The notes beneath the pieces were generated by a model, which searched no databases, was not told the origin of the DNA, and saw only the letters and a program-made list of their open reading frames with translations. From Gadus chalcogrammus (lineage: Eukaryota; Chordata; Actinopteri; Gadiformes; Gadidae), in contig NC_079414.1 in assembly GCF_026213295.1 (NCBI RefSeq), positions 20,935,107-20,999,106 on the forward strand: 64,000 bases of DNA. The letters are read 5' to 3'. Shown here one piece after another: positions 51,738 through 64,000 of the stretch; positions within the stretch are counted from its first letter, which is position 1, and every line of letters begins with the position of its first letter. Both the position numbers and the translations under genes were made by a program.

Positions 51738-52450
51738 GTAAGACCAAATCATATTTCTTTAATATCAATACTAGGTAAGTTAATGTTTGGCGAGGAAAAA
51801 TAGACCTCACCGAACATACGCAGTTCTTTTTGTCCGGGAAAACGGGAACGCATTGTCCTACGACATATTTAGTCCGTAAAATTATAACATTTACCGACGA
51901 CAAACCGTTTCCAGACTTAGAAATGCATGATTCGATTATTATATTATTATTGGTCATGGACAGATCAGGGGGCTGTCTGGGTTCACTTTGTTTTGACGAC
52001 ACCGATGACCTATATTATAGATACGTTTAGGCCTTTGTTTATCATTTATAAGTAGCCGCAGTTTCAAAAACAGTAGCCCTGGACCAGGGAAGTGACTTAG
52101 CCAGGTGATTTGCTATCGATAATCCTTAGTCGCTATTATATACAATGAATTGCTTCATGTTGTCATCTGTGATTTCCACATTTGGTTGAACAGGTTTGTA
52201 GCATTGTAACAACACTAGACCCAAGTGGCTCGAATTGTTGTTGTCAACTAGTAGCCTATTTATATCATATAGTTCACGCTTTGATGCTTGGTTTTCTATT
52301 TAAGTGACATTTAAGTGGTTTACTGAAGATCGTCTAAATGCTGTCTTTTATTTGAAGAGGGTTAAGGCTATGCTGATTCAGTCGTCCTCTTCTTACCTTG
52401 TCTGTCTCTCTGCCTCTGTTTCTCTGTCTGTGCCTCTGTTCGTCGGTGCT

Positions 52451-53126
<676 letters not shown>

Positions 53127-53152
53127 GATGCGTCTGTCTGTCTCCAGCATCG

Positions 53153-56100
53153 ATGGCTCTCATCTCTCTCGAGGACCTCGATGGATTAGACGATGAACAA
53201 ATAGCAGAGGAAACGGCTGACGGGTCTGAGGCAAGAGAGGAGATGGAGAGCCAGCGCCTCCTCAACCACTGGCAGGCAGTGGGTCGTACTCATCACGTGT
53301 CTGTCCCTACAGGTGAAGGCCAGTCCCACACGCCTGTTCATCATACTGAAATCAAAGTAGCCAGGGCAATTTTTGGGGATTTCTTGTCTTGACAGAAATG
53401 ACTGGACCGATCCAGGAGATGACCCGCCATAACCAGCAGAGGGAGCCGATCCCATTCACAAACATCTCCTGCCAGGACAAGGTCCTAATATAACCCAATC
53501 AGAAACCATAGAAACACTCTAGTACTTCGAGACGTTAATATTCTACTAGTACTTCTAGATGTTAGCATAATAGTATCAGTCATAGTACTTCTAGATTTTA
53601 ATATAATACTTTCAGTCAGAGTACTTCTAGATGATAATATAATACTATCGGTCATAGTACTATCCTACTAGATGTTAGCATAATAGTATCAGTCATAGTA
53701 CTTTTAGATGTTAATATAATACTATCGGTTATAGTACTTCTAGATGTTAATATAATACTATCAGTCATAGTACTTCTAGATATTAATCTAATACTATCGG
53801 TCATATTAATTCTAGATGTTAGCATAATACTATCGGTCATTGTACTTCTAGATGTTAATCTAATACTATCGTTCATAGTAATTCTAGATGTTAGCATAAT
53901 ACTATCAGTCATAGTACTTCTAGATGTTAATATAATACTATCAGTCATAGTACTTCTAGATGTTAGCAATATTATCAGTCATAGAATCTCTACTTGTTAA
54001 TATAAAGATACTTTCAGTCATAGTACCTCTAGATGTTTACATAATACTATCTTTGTTAAGAGTTATCTTTGCCCTGATGTCTATTAACAGATATCTGCAT
54101 ATGATTGCAGAATATTTAGGCAACCGGACAAGATTTGGGCATTGGGAACTGGTTTCCATTTGTAGTCCCAAGTATTATTGACCAGTCATGTTTGAGCAGG
54201 CTTTGACTGCATGCAGGCCAACAGTCTGGAGGGCAACAATCTCGTAACCCAACCACTATCTTCTGACGACGATCAAGGTTTTTGTTAGCTTTGAAATCTG
54301 TTCATAGTGATCGGCCGAAATGTCGTCTGGACTTGAAACACCTTCAAAGATAATGGTACATCCTTTATTCAGTCCCAGAAATATTGCCTGCACTCAGAGG
54401 TTAATCGGCTTAAGACGATGGAATGTGTCTGTGTCTGAGATTGGCTTTGCCCTAACCTTAACCTCTAGACATCAGAATATCCTACAAATGCTGTTGTGCT
54501 TGGTTGTCTTTCATATTTTTTACAGATGTGTGCATGCCTGTGTGTGTAGCTAGGGGAGGGGCCGATTGAAGAGAAGGTGTGTCCAGGAGGGATGTGGGCG
54601 TGTGTCACGCGCAGGGAGGAGCTGTATGAGCAGAGCATCTCCAACGCCTTCATGAAGCTCATGCGCTTCATCTGCAAGGAGAACTCCGCAGGTAGCACAT
54701 GCAGAGGGGGTCACCATTCACAATAACGATTCAGATCAATATGATTGGATGGAGTCATACTTCGATACGACTTTGATATTGTTTTGTTTTGATGTGGTTT
54801 AGATACGGCTTGATACGGCTCGATATGGTTTTGATACTGCTGAATACGGTTTTGATACTGCTTGATAAGGCTGGATATCGTTTTGATACTGTTTGATACG
54901 GTTTTGATATTGCTTGATACAGTTTTGTTACTGCTTGATACGGCTGGATACGGTTTTGATACTGTTTGATACGGTTTTGAATACAGTCTTGATATGTTTT
55001 TCCTATGGCTTGAATCGATTTTGATACATCCACAGAAATAATGCCTGATGTCATTTGCATTTGTTAGAGCAGCAACCTATACCAGTTAATATGTAACCAT
55101 TTGACTGTAGAAGGCCTGGCTTTTAATTTATTTTAAGCAAATAATCGCCCAAGATGATGTGACTTCTATTCATATTTCTAGGAATGACAATCGGTACCAG
55201 TTTGTAATTAGCCTTTTAAATATTAGTACCTTGTAGGTTGACGTAACAAAATGATGCGAGTATTTAAATAATGCCATCACATTGAACCATTTGGACCTCA
55301 CAGGCCGCTACCTGGGAATGACTATCCCTATAGTCAACATCATCCACCTGACGCAGGACGGCAGCGCATTCGAGAAGGACGTGATCACTGCTTATTACCT
55401 GCCGTCTGAGTTCCAAGCCAACCCCCCCGAGCCTGCAGACCCGGAGGTGTCCATCGTCTTCAGACCTCCCTTCTCCGTCCTGGCCAGGTCAGTTCCATCT
55501 TTACGGCTGCATAAGGCGCAACATTGGGAGGTGAGAACAAGCTAACAACGGTAAAGTCACGCTGTACAGAGTAGAATTATCAAATAGGCTGGGTTTATCA
55601 GGTAGTCAGTAGCATTTGCCCTGATTGCCAATCAGTTTTTATAGGCCATCAGGGAATTGACATCGGTGAACCAATCAGGACTGAGACTCACAAACAGCCA
55701 ATAATATGGGTGGATAGCGTGAGCCACATCTGATTAATGGAAGATAAACAAGAACAGAAGGGACGAGCAGAGGAATCTGGTGGCCGAAGGAGCGTTCGGC
55801 TGTTAAAATAGTTACACAGTTGTAAATTTCAGCCAATTAGATGTCTGGTTCCGCTCGGTCACTGTTAAACATTTACAACACCCCACCAGCATTTGGGACA
55901 CGCTATTTATTTTACATCCAGTGAAATAATAGCAAAGATGAATATGTTTCAGGTAATGGTTTCAACAATACACAAAAACACAATTAAAACATGAACAAAT
56001 GATTGATTAATGTGAGCCGTCCCTAATGGAAACACATCCCGCACTATCTAACCCAATCCCTCGCTTAACTCCCTGTAGCACAAGATGCTGAGCCCTCACC

Positions 56101-56294
56101 TCTTCCCACCCTGATTCAGGACATTCTCCGGAACCACGACGGAAGAAACGTTGTCCCATCAGATCCACCAGCTGTGGGAGCATGTGGGCCCGTCTGGAGA
56201 CTTCCAGCGGGACAGCTATATGGTGGCCGTGTACACCAACCCTGGGGTGGAACAGCGGCGCAACGAGATCTGGTTCCTCCATCGAGACCCCTAG
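53153..56294 (+). CDS. SOUL-family haem-binding protein (248 aa, 5 coding exons)
   Basis: The exons are 53153-53312, 53396-53481, 54550-54691, 55304-55487 and 56120-56294, 747 nt with all phases matching and a TAG stop. The N-terminus ([20 protein letters not shown]) is acidic and non-conserved in SOUL proteins generally. The SOUL/HEBP fold follows: [52 protein letters not shown], then [16 protein letters not shown] and RRNEIWF near the C-terminus, the HEBP1/HEBP2 ending pattern. Members bind haem or porphyrin in the cytosol; several fish-specific paralogues exist, and I cannot say which this is. The ATG is five bases after an acceptor (CAG at 53145-53147), so an upstream non-coding exon is expected. 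The exon 2 donor (AAG/GTCCTA) is weak. Introns 2 and 3 hold minisatellites. Confidence 0.85.
53510..54060. repeat. minisatellite of about 36 bp (AGTACTTCTAGATGTTA...)
   Basis: About fourteen units of ATAGTACTTCTAGATGTTA followed by ATAATACTATCAGTC, with single-base variation, within intron 2 of the SOUL-family gene. Confidence 0.93.
54740..55030. repeat. minisatellite of about 20 bp (GATACGGTTTTGATACTGCTT)
   Basis: A dozen degenerate units in intron 3 of the SOUL-family gene. The open frame across it on the minus strand is a repeat artefact. Confidence 0.88.
55488..56119. other. intron 4 of the SOUL-family gene, no other feature
   Basis: 632 bp with no repeat or second exon recognised. Confidence 0.6.
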
Positions 56295-56299
56295 GAGCT

Positions 56300-56660
56300 T
56301 CTGTCATGTATATACCTGTGCACTCTGTGTACTCTGCACTGCACTCTGTGCCCCTACTGTGCACTCTTTACTTACTGTATACTGTACAGGGCGTACGTGT
56401 TCCTACTGTGTACTGTGTGCTTACTGTAAGACGTGTACTGACTGTATACGGTGTACTGTGTATTGTACACTGCATTGTACAGTATAGTGTACTTAATTCA
56501 TACAGTGTACTTATTGTATGCAGTGTACTGTGTAGCTACTATACACTCTGTACTTTGTACCTTCTATACACTGTGTACTGTATACAGTGAATCTATTGTA
56601 CACTGTGTACTTACTGTACACTCTGTACTTTACAGTGTACTTACTGTATACTGTGTACAT
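56300..56660. repeat. minisatellite of GTGTACT-type units
   Basis: Irregular repeats of TACTGTGTACT and ACTGTATACT, starting six bases after the SOUL-family stop codon, so it probably lies in the 3' UTR. The Cys/Tyr/Leu-rich frames here are artefacts. Confidence 0.85.
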
Positions 56661-56724
56661 CTCGTCTGCACCCCCTCACACCGTCTGTCCCGTCCCATGT
56701 TCAGGTGGAGTCGTCTGGGGAGAC

Positions 56725-57295
56725 AAGGGGGGGTTCTCAAGGTGGCTTAGGGTTCTCTGGGATTCTCAAGGTGGCTTGGGGTTCTCAAGGTGTTTTAGGG
56801 TTCTCTGAGTTTCTCAAGTTGTTTTAGGGTTCTCTGGGGGTCCCAAGGTGGTTTGGGTTCTCTGGGGGTCCCAAGGCGGTTTAGGGTTCTTAAGGTGGTT
56901 TAGGGTTCTCAAGGTGGCTTTTGGGTTCTCTATAAGGTTTTCATGGTGGCTTAGGGTTCTCTAGGGTTTTCATGGTGGCTTAGGGTTCTCTAGGGTTTTC
57001 ATGGTGGCTTAGGGTTCTCAGGGGTTGTCTTGGTGACTTAGGGTTCTCTGGCGTTCTCCTGGGAGTTAAGGGTTCTCTGGTGTACTCATGGTGGATTGGG
57101 GTTCTCTTAGGTTTATCATGGTGGCTAAAGGTCCTCTGGGGTTTTCGTGGTGGTTCAGGGTTCTCTGGGGTTCTTAAGGTTCTCAGGGGTTATCATGGTG
57201 GATTGGGGTTCTTAAGGTGGCTGAGGGGTTATCTTGGGTTCTCAAGGTGGGTTAGGGTCCCCTTGCATTCTCATTGTGGGTTAGGGTTCCAAAAC
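56725..57295. repeat. minisatellite of about 26 bp containing TTAGGGTTCTC
   Basis: Twenty or more degenerate units of the type CATGGTGGCTTAGGGTTCTCT, each carrying the telomere-like TTAGGG or a variant. Confidence 0.92.
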
Positions 57296-58230
57296 GTATC
57301 CTATTCTGCTCATTTGGGAAAATCTAAGAAATCGTGCTGCCTGTTTATTTACCTTTGAATAGAAAGCAGAGTTAAGATTCAGGATTGTTTTTAAACTCTT
57401 GAGATTTGCCGAGATACATTTTTGCTGCCATTTGCATCATGCCTCATCTCTAAGAGGGAGAGGACAGATACAGACCCTGAATGATAACCAACCACTCCAG
57501 ATAGAGGTTAGCAACAATTACTATTCTCTATACAAAACTTACATATTTTACGACATGTCTTGCTGTTCATTGTAAGTTTGAAGTATGTTTCTTACCTGCT
57601 TGTTATAAAAAATATTCACAGTTGTAAAATTAACATTGCATCATAGTTTTCAATAAATCATCATGAAAAAGTATATCAATGTGGGGGTCACATTATTAAA
57701 GCCTTCTTACACTGACTTGATGATTTCACTCTTCATATTGGACCCCCTGACATGATGCTTAAGCTTACAGGCTTAGGGTTAGATATTGTATTAAGCTTAC
57801 AGGGTCAGGGTAAGGTATTGTATCAAGCTCACTTAGGTATTGCATTAAGCCTACAGGGTTAGGGGTAGGTATTGTATGAAGCTTACAAAGTTAGGTATTT
57901 TATTAAGTATACAGGGTTAGGATTAGGCATTGTATTAAGTTTACAGGGTTAGGTATTCTATTAAGCTTAGGTATTAAATTATTATATTAATTATTATTAT
58001 TATTATAGGTATTGTTTTATGCAGCTTAATAGAAAGCATTCTGCATGACACCTCTATTTGTTATGTTTGCCTCCTAATTTGGAAAATTATTATTTGGATT
58101 CTCAATAATCAATGCCTTCACAAAATCTTTTCATCCGTTATTATTGCACAATACAAGTGTAATATATAGGCATGCTTTTGTATTATTAATTATAAGATGT
58201 TTTTATAAAGAAACGATTCATTCTTAATAA
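57296..58230. other. non-coding interval with a TTACAGGGTTAGGTATTG repeat
   Basis: 57765-57970 is a short minisatellite of roughly 35-bp units (AAGCTTACAGGGTTAGG plus TATTGTATT). The remainder is AT-rich with no exon. Confidence 0.6.
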
Positions 58231-58239
58231 TTTAAAAAA

Positions 58240-58525
58240 ATAAATATGAGATGATGCAGCAATTGCGCCAGGGGGCAGTCGTCTACAGCTCGAAATAAAT
58301 TCACAGGCGCCGAAGAAAAAGTGTGCGTGTGCGTTCACGCTTTTGTGTGCGTGTGTGTGTGCATTTGGGTGTGGGTGTGGGCGAGCGAGCGCATGTGTGT
58401 GTGTGTGTGTGTGTGGATGCTGATGCTGGGAAGACGAATGGCTCCGAGGAAAAGGAGGATGCCCTGAAAATGGAGGAGCGCGAGTGGATGTGACTGTCCG
58501 CATCTTGGCTCCGATAATCAGGTAT
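58240..58525 (+). other. candidate 5' exon or CpG-rich element
   Basis: A locally GC- and GT-rich stretch with GCGAGCGAGCGC and a short (TG)n, then GAAGACGAATGGCTCCGAGG, ending ATAATCAG followed by GTATTGAG, a plausible donor. It has no long frame. It could be an untranslated first exon of the gene that may begin at the right edge. This is tentative. Confidence 0.2.
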
Positions 58526-59825
58526 TGAGCACATTTATGTGATTTATATATTCACTTACCCTAACCCTCTCATACCTTTATAATGATAAATTGGAAATCC
58601 CGTCCTGAAAGTCATTGTTTAAGTCAGACTTTTCGCAAGGCCGACACTAAACATAGGTGCGACTATATTTTAAAATAACGACGAAATCCTATCTCCCATA
58701 AATCGGTATGTGTTCTATAATACCAACAGTGACATGATGCCAATGTAATAATATGGGGTAAGGCAACCTTACAGTCTAAATGTGGTTTCGGCCTAGTCTA
58801 CGTGTTATATTATAGGCTACTGTTCATTAGCCTACCTAGATACCTGTATGGTATTTAGGCTGCAAGTCATCTCGACGCTTTAAGCTCCCCTATATCTCTT
58901 ATGATGTATACTTCTGGGCTGTGTAGTCCTATATAGGCTGTAGATGCTGTTTATATGTATGTATATACATGCACACACACATATATATTGTATATGTAGT
59001 CTTCTTGTGTATCCAGACGAGGCCTATAGGGCTGGTGATGTGTTAGATGTAAACTACGCCCCCTGTTGGCGGAAAAGGGGTAGGACTAGGTGGGTCTCGG
59101 CAGTAGGAGCGCCTCGCTGCACTGCGGAGCATCTCTGATCCGGGACATCATGACTTAGTCTGCAAAGGACGGATTGTTGTCTTCAAATAAACGGACTTAT
59201 TGCGTCGAGTCGAAACGATATTCACCAACCAGGAAAATGTGAATATGTGATGGGAACTTGTCATGCAGACTATTGATGCGTCTGTTAGGTCTAGGCTTCA
59301 ACACAACTCATGTTGGCGTTTGGTCACTATCCAGAATTGAAATACGCATGTTATAAATAAAAACAACATGCCATCTGAAACTGTGTAAATACAAGGCATT
59401 TGTAAACTCGACTAGAAGCCACGTGTTTTGGTAGACCATTTATGCGACATTAGTTATTTCACTTGGAATTCTTTCTTATTTGTGGTTGTTGAGGCCATAG
59501 TGGGCCGTTTTGTGTCTAACTAAAACTACAAATGAAGATCCCCAAAAGACGGAAAAGGTGCCGTCCTTTTGGCAGGTAGGTCGTTTCTGACCGTTTACTT
59601 CTGTGCAACTCATTCAATTGGTTTTCCTGTGGTCAGTCCAATTGAAACTTTATCTTGATAAATGAAATGCCTAATATTGATCGGATGATCAGTTTCTACT
59701 GCAAACTCGTTGAACAAGAATTAGTTCTACTACGCATGCGTATCGAGAAGCTATGACTTTGCACTGCAGTCAGTGCGGCCTGTGTTTGACCGACACCGTT
59801 GTTCTCTTTGTGCATCCCTTCATAT
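58526..59825. other. gene-free interval
   Basis: I find no exon or clear mobile element. A short TGTATATACATGCACACACAC tract occurs near 58960. Confidence 0.45.
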
Positions 59826-60115
59826 GTAACCCTACATATCAGCAAATTCTTTGTGATTCATATTTATATATCCACACATACCTTATGAATCATATTTATA
59901 CAAAGTCATATTCCTTATATTCATATTTATTTCCCAACACATTCCTTATGATTCATATTTGTCTATCCACAATTCCTTATTATTCATCTATATATACCTC
60001 ACACATTCCTTATCATTCATATTTATATATCACACATTCCTTATTATTAATATGTATGTATGTCACATATTCCTTATAATCCATATTCATGTATGTCTCT
60101 ATAGATTCCTTATCG
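59826..60115. repeat. minisatellite of about 30 bp (ATTCCTTATGATTCATATTTAT)
   Basis: About nine units of CACATTCCTTAT plus CATATTTATATAT variants. Confidence 0.88.
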
Positions 60116-60589
60116 TTCTATCATTCAATCAACATGTTGTTTTTGAAGTACACTTATAGTTGATTGGGGACTGGTCAAGGACTGGAACATGAAATGTAAT
60201 TTAGGAAAGGCCATTCTCTCCACCAAATAGCCCCTAACGTGGAGCCTCTTGTGATGTTGCTGGTATGTTTGCATAGTAGAGTAATGTTTGACTTTGTTTG
60301 GCTTGTAGGCTAACAGAGTGAGTTTGTCCGGCTGTGGCTTTGTTCTCAGACGTCAGGTGTTGAAGGAGCTTGTAACTATGGTGAGGTCACACTGGCTGCA
60401 GTCGCTTCCTGGGTGTTCCCCAGTACCTCCCACTGCTGCACCTCCCCTCAAGACATGTGTGGAGACATGTGTTGGTCAGATAGCCTACACCCCCTGCTGT
60501 TCGGGTGTCCACGCATGTTCTGAAGAACAGATCTGCTGCACAGCCTATGGATATCATGACCCTCAACCTACCAGAGTACATATACACGT

Positions 60590-60725
60590 AACATAACACT
60601 AGCCCTACCAGGGTAAATATACACATAACATAACACTAGCCCTACCAGAGTAAATAGACACATAACATAACACTAGCCTTAGCAGGAGACATGTAGACAT
60701 AACATAACACTAGCCCTACCAGAAT
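60590..60725. repeat. minisatellite of about 40 bp (ACATAACATAACACTAGCCCT)
   Basis: Four units of ATAACATAACACTAGCCCTACCAG followed by an A/T-rich part. AT-rich related sequence continues to about 60900. Confidence 0.85.
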
Positions 60726-61059
60726 ACATATAGCAAAAAAATATAAACATAATATATACCATAATGTATAACACCACAATATATATACACATAATATATA
60801 CTATCATGTGTGCCACAATATATATACACATTATAATATATACTAGAAAATGTACTAGAAAATATATAGACATCATAAAAACCATCATGTATAATGCCTC
60901 ATCATGTGTAACATGATAGTAAATGGTGTAGCTGTAAGCCTTCAAACTACTAAACTCTTATGAAGGCCTGCTCTGGTAAAACAAGATAAAAAATATATTT
61001 ATACTTTCCAACTAATAAAACCAGCAGTTGAATGACCTAACGATCTGATATCCATACTC

Positions 61060-61700
61060 CAATATCCCAAAGGTCCAATATCATAAAGTCATAATATAAT
61101 GCTCTCATATTATAAAGCTCTAATATAATAAAGGACGTACATCATGAAAGTTATCATAGCAGTAAAGCTCTAAAATCATAATGGTGTAATACCAGGAAAG
61201 CACTAATCATCATAGAGCGGTAATATGAGTTATCTTCCAATATCATAAAGCTCTACTGTCATAAAGCTCTAATATCATGAAGCTATGACATCATGAAGCG
61301 CTATTATCATAAAGCCAGTATATCATGACGCTCTAATATCTTTAAAGCTGTCATAACCTTAAGCTCGTAAATCATAAGGCTCTAATATCTAAGGCTCTGA
61401 TATCATCAGGCTCTAATATTTAAAGCTCGGATATCATAAGGCCCTATTATCTAAAGCTGTGATATCATAAGGTTCTATTACCATAAGATCTAATATCATA
61501 AAGCTCTATTATCTAAAGCACGGATATCACAAAGCTCTAATGTCATGGGGCTCTAATGTTATAAAGCTCTGATATCATAAAGCTCTAATCTCTGTAAAAC
61601 CCTCATATCATAAAGTTATAATATCAAATAGCTTTCATATCATGAGACTCTAATACCATACAGCTCTAATCTCTGTAAATCTCTCATATCATAAAACTTC
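61060..61700. repeat. minisatellite of about 19 bp (ATCATAAAGCTCTAAT)
   Basis: More than thirty degenerate units of AATATCATAAAGCTCT. Confidence 0.9.
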
Positions 61701-61799
61701 ACTGTGGTCTGCGCTGAATTTAAAAACTGACGAGGAAGAAGTTTATAGTTCTTAGTGGTGGTATGTTAATATTAAATCATATATATTTAATCTCTTACT

Positions 61800-62022
61800 A
61801 GGGCATAGTAGGAAGGGTTTCAACATGAGCAGCAGATCTTTCTTCATAGACTCCGACAGACTGATCCCCGTCAACACTGCCAGCCAAACCAGGACTGTAC
61901 TGGATGGCTTGGTGCATTGGACAGTCTCAGACCAACAAGGACAGATCACAGAGCGAATGTTTAAATGCTGGGCCAGGCATGATGATGTGCAGCTAAGCTC
62001 TGCATGCACAGTGGATGGCTAG
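61800..62022 (+). other. unassigned short open frame after a splice-acceptor-like site
   Basis: TCTCTTACTAG at about 61790-61800 is followed by an ATG at 61825 and 65 codons starting MSSRSFFIDSDRLIPVN and ending TAG. It is not repeat-derived and sits between two minisatellites. I recognise no domain, and no partner exon was found. Confidence 0.2.
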
Positions 62023-62149
62023 CTAACCCTAGCCCTAATGCATGCAGGCTAGCATGGTTTGGGGACTTTCCGGGAGAAAATATATTGAGTATTTTTTACA
62101 TCAATTAATTATTAATCATTATTGAGGACAGAAAGATACCCCCTGCATG

Positions 62150-62850
62150 GTGATAGGGTTAGGGTTAACCCTACGACTGTATTCAATGTCCTCGGGGTAG
62201 AGAAACCAGTAGACTACATGTATACATGTAGGTTGGGTTAGAGATACCAGTAGACTACATGTATACGTGTAGGTAAGGGTTAGAGATACCGTAGACTACA
62301 TGGTTACATGTTGTTTAGGGTGAGAGATACCAGTGTATACATGTAGTTTAGGGTGAGAGATACCAGTAGACTACATGTATACATTTAGGTTGGGTTAGAT
62401 ATACCGTAGACTACATGTATGCATGTAGTTTAGGGTGAGAGATACCATTAGACTACATGTATGCATGTAGTTTAGGGGGAGAGATACCAGTAGACTACAT
62501 GTATACATGTAGGTTGGGTTAGAGATACCGTAGACTACATGTATGCATGTAGTTTAGGGTGAGAGATACCAGTAGACTACATGTATGCATGTAGTTTAGG
62601 GTGAGAGATACCAGTAGACTACATGTTTACTTGTAGGTTAGGGTGAGAGATACAAGTAGACTACATGTTTACATGCAGGATAAGGTTAGAGATACCAGTA
62701 GACTACATGTAGGTTAGGGTTAGTGATACCATAAGACTACATGTATACATGTAGGTTAGGGTTAGAGATATCAGTAGACTACAAGTATATAGGTTAGGGT
62801 GGGAGATACAAGTAGACTACATGTATACATGTAGGTTGGGGTAGGCCATA
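62150..62850. repeat. minisatellite of about 43-45 bp (GTAGACTACATGTATACATGTAGG...)
   Basis: About fifteen units combine the palindromic TACATGTATACATGTA with GGTTAGGGTTAGAGATACCA, again including the telomere hexamer. Confidence 0.93.
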
Positions 62851-63199
62851 CCACTATATTTGGACGTTTCAGAATTGCAGAATGAAGTAGTATTTTTCTT
62901 TGCATTGACCTATTTGTTTTTAGATGTAATAAGCCATGTACAGTTGGTTACATAGCAACTAGTCCCCTTGAAATGAGGTAAGGGAAAGACAATATTCAGT
63001 TTCAGAATCAAATTATTTCCTCCAATTCTTGAAAAAAGCTCTGTCTTTCTCTATTTAGTAAAACATGCTTATTTTGTACTTCCCTCTGGACCTAAGGTTT
63101 AATGCTAGGCATGTTTAGCTACTATATTGTGGGATTGTGCTATATAAAGCATGGCTAACCATGCTAGGTATGGTAAACCACTACAGAATGTGTGTATAA

Positions 63200-63830
63200 G
63201 ACTGCTCAGATTGGATGCTGTTCATAGTCCAACAGTAGAAGGCTCTGGATGTACTTGACAGCAGCGCCTAGTAGAACCAGTAGCAGGCTGTGGTTATACT
63301 GGCCAACTACCATTAGAACCAGTAGTAGAAAATGGTTGCATCGGGCAGCTCCCAGTTTAACCAGTGGGAGGCTGTAGAAGTACTCAGCAGCTCCCAGTGG
63401 AACCGATACGAGGCTGTGCTTATTCCGGGAAGCTCCCAGTATAACCAGCAGCGGACTGTAGTCGCTCTGGGCTGCTCTCAGTGTCCACCAGTAGCTGACA
63501 GGTTGTACTGGGTGGCTGCTAGTATAACCAGTAGCAGACTTTGGTTGTACTGGGCACCACCCAGTAGAACCACTAGTAGACCTTGGTTGTACTAGGCTGG
63601 TCCTAGTGTCCACCAGAAGCAGATCGGGTTTGTACTGGGCAGTTTCCTGGATACCCAGTAGCAGGGACACTGGTTGTACTGGTCAAGTAGAACTAGTGGA
63701 AGACTCTTTTTATACTGGGCAGCTCACAGCAGAAAACAATACAATACTTGTATTGGACTGGGCAGCTCCTGCTTCCCACTGGGTTTGTGGTGGTATTGGG
63801 CAGCTCCCAGAATGCAACTCGAGGGGGGTA
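63200..63830. repeat. minisatellite of about 55 bp (CAGCTCCCAGTAGAACCAGTAG...)
   Basis: About eleven degenerate units built from GGGCAGCTCCCAGT, AGAACCAGTAGCAGGCTGTGG and TTGTACTGG. Frames on both strands are artefacts of the repeat. Confidence 0.92.
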
Positions 63831-63938
63831 AAGAGTAAGGACAGATGAGGAAGAGGAAGGGTAGGGTCTACTACACAGCAAGGGGAGAAAAGAGTCCGGT
63901 CCTGTCGTTGAACAACGGACCCCCCGCTTCCTCTTTCA

Positions 63939-64000
63939 GATAAATGGCTCTTTCAAACTGGGAGCTGCACGCGTGCTGTCCAGCTGGCAGATGCAGTGCC
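63939..64000 (+). other. possible exon running off the right edge
   Basis: CCCGCTTCCTCTTTCAG at 63922-63938 is a good acceptor. The sequence after it is GC-rich and open to the window end, reading INGSFKLGAARVLSSWQMQC in one frame, while another begins ATGGCTCTTTCAAAC. It is too short to identify. Confidence 0.3.

Noticed and set aside
53652..53969. 105-residue frame of repeated Thr-Ser-Arg-Ser-Thr-Met units
   Set aside because: Minisatellite translation on the strand opposite the SOUL gene.
53510..54060. Regular repeats with short spacing, considered as a CRISPR array
   Set aside because: Units are contiguous with no unique spacers, and the host is a vertebrate. This is a minisatellite.
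60318..60596. Cys-rich 92-residue frame (CVETCVGQIAYTPCC)
   Set aside because: The cysteine pattern looked like a secreted domain, but there is no signal peptide, no matching splice sites and no recognised family.

Overview
The window is nuclear DNA of a ray-finned (teleost) fish. The genes are split by short GT-AG introns. Long dinucleotide and tetranucleotide microsatellites are frequent. The interspersed repeats are of fish type: tRNA-derived SINEs, a hAT element, TTAA-flanked MITEs, a piggyBac relic and a Ty3/Gypsy relic. The extreme microsatellite load fits a gadiform (cod-like) fish, but that is inference only.

Layout. (1) About 1-19.5 kb, minus strand: a small tandem array of LITAF-like genes. 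There is a decayed upstream copy (start near 2460), a 156-aa six-exon copy (4701-6937) and a 237-aa ten-exon copy (14772-18980). Both full copies keep an open frame with matching splice phases. The larger one grew by duplicating frame-neutral exons. TE-derived DNA fills the gaps. (2) 22541-25577, minus strand: tektin-4, seven exons, 465 aa. (3) 27068-47732, plus strand, divergent from tektin-4: a full-length complement C3-like gene, 43 exons and 1656 aa by my splice model. The frame is intact, but the thioester cysteine is Asn (GNGEQ). The alpha-chain acidic N-terminus and the Arg-Ser factor I sites also appear lost, while the furin-type site, the six-cysteine C3a domain and its C-terminal Arg remain. 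A piggyBac relic lies in intron 10 and a Ty3/Gypsy relic in intron 42. (4) 53153-56294, plus strand: a SOUL-family haem-binding protein, five coding exons, 248 aa. Its start codon lies just after a 526-bp perfect TCTG array. (5) 51-64 kb: a dense field of unrelated minisatellites, several containing the vertebrate telomere hexamer. There is no other convincing gene, except perhaps an exon beginning at the right edge.

The genes do not form a pathway. LITAF-like proteins act at endosomal membranes, tektin-4 in cilia and flagella, C3 in innate immunity, and SOUL proteins bind haem. The strongest observation is the thioester-less C3 paralogue. The second is that five long UG-type microsatellites sit upstream of 3' splice sites, all in the same sense orientation, four of them within about 40 nt of the acceptor. 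All exon models come from reading the sequence by eye and checking phase. No alignment or transcript was available.
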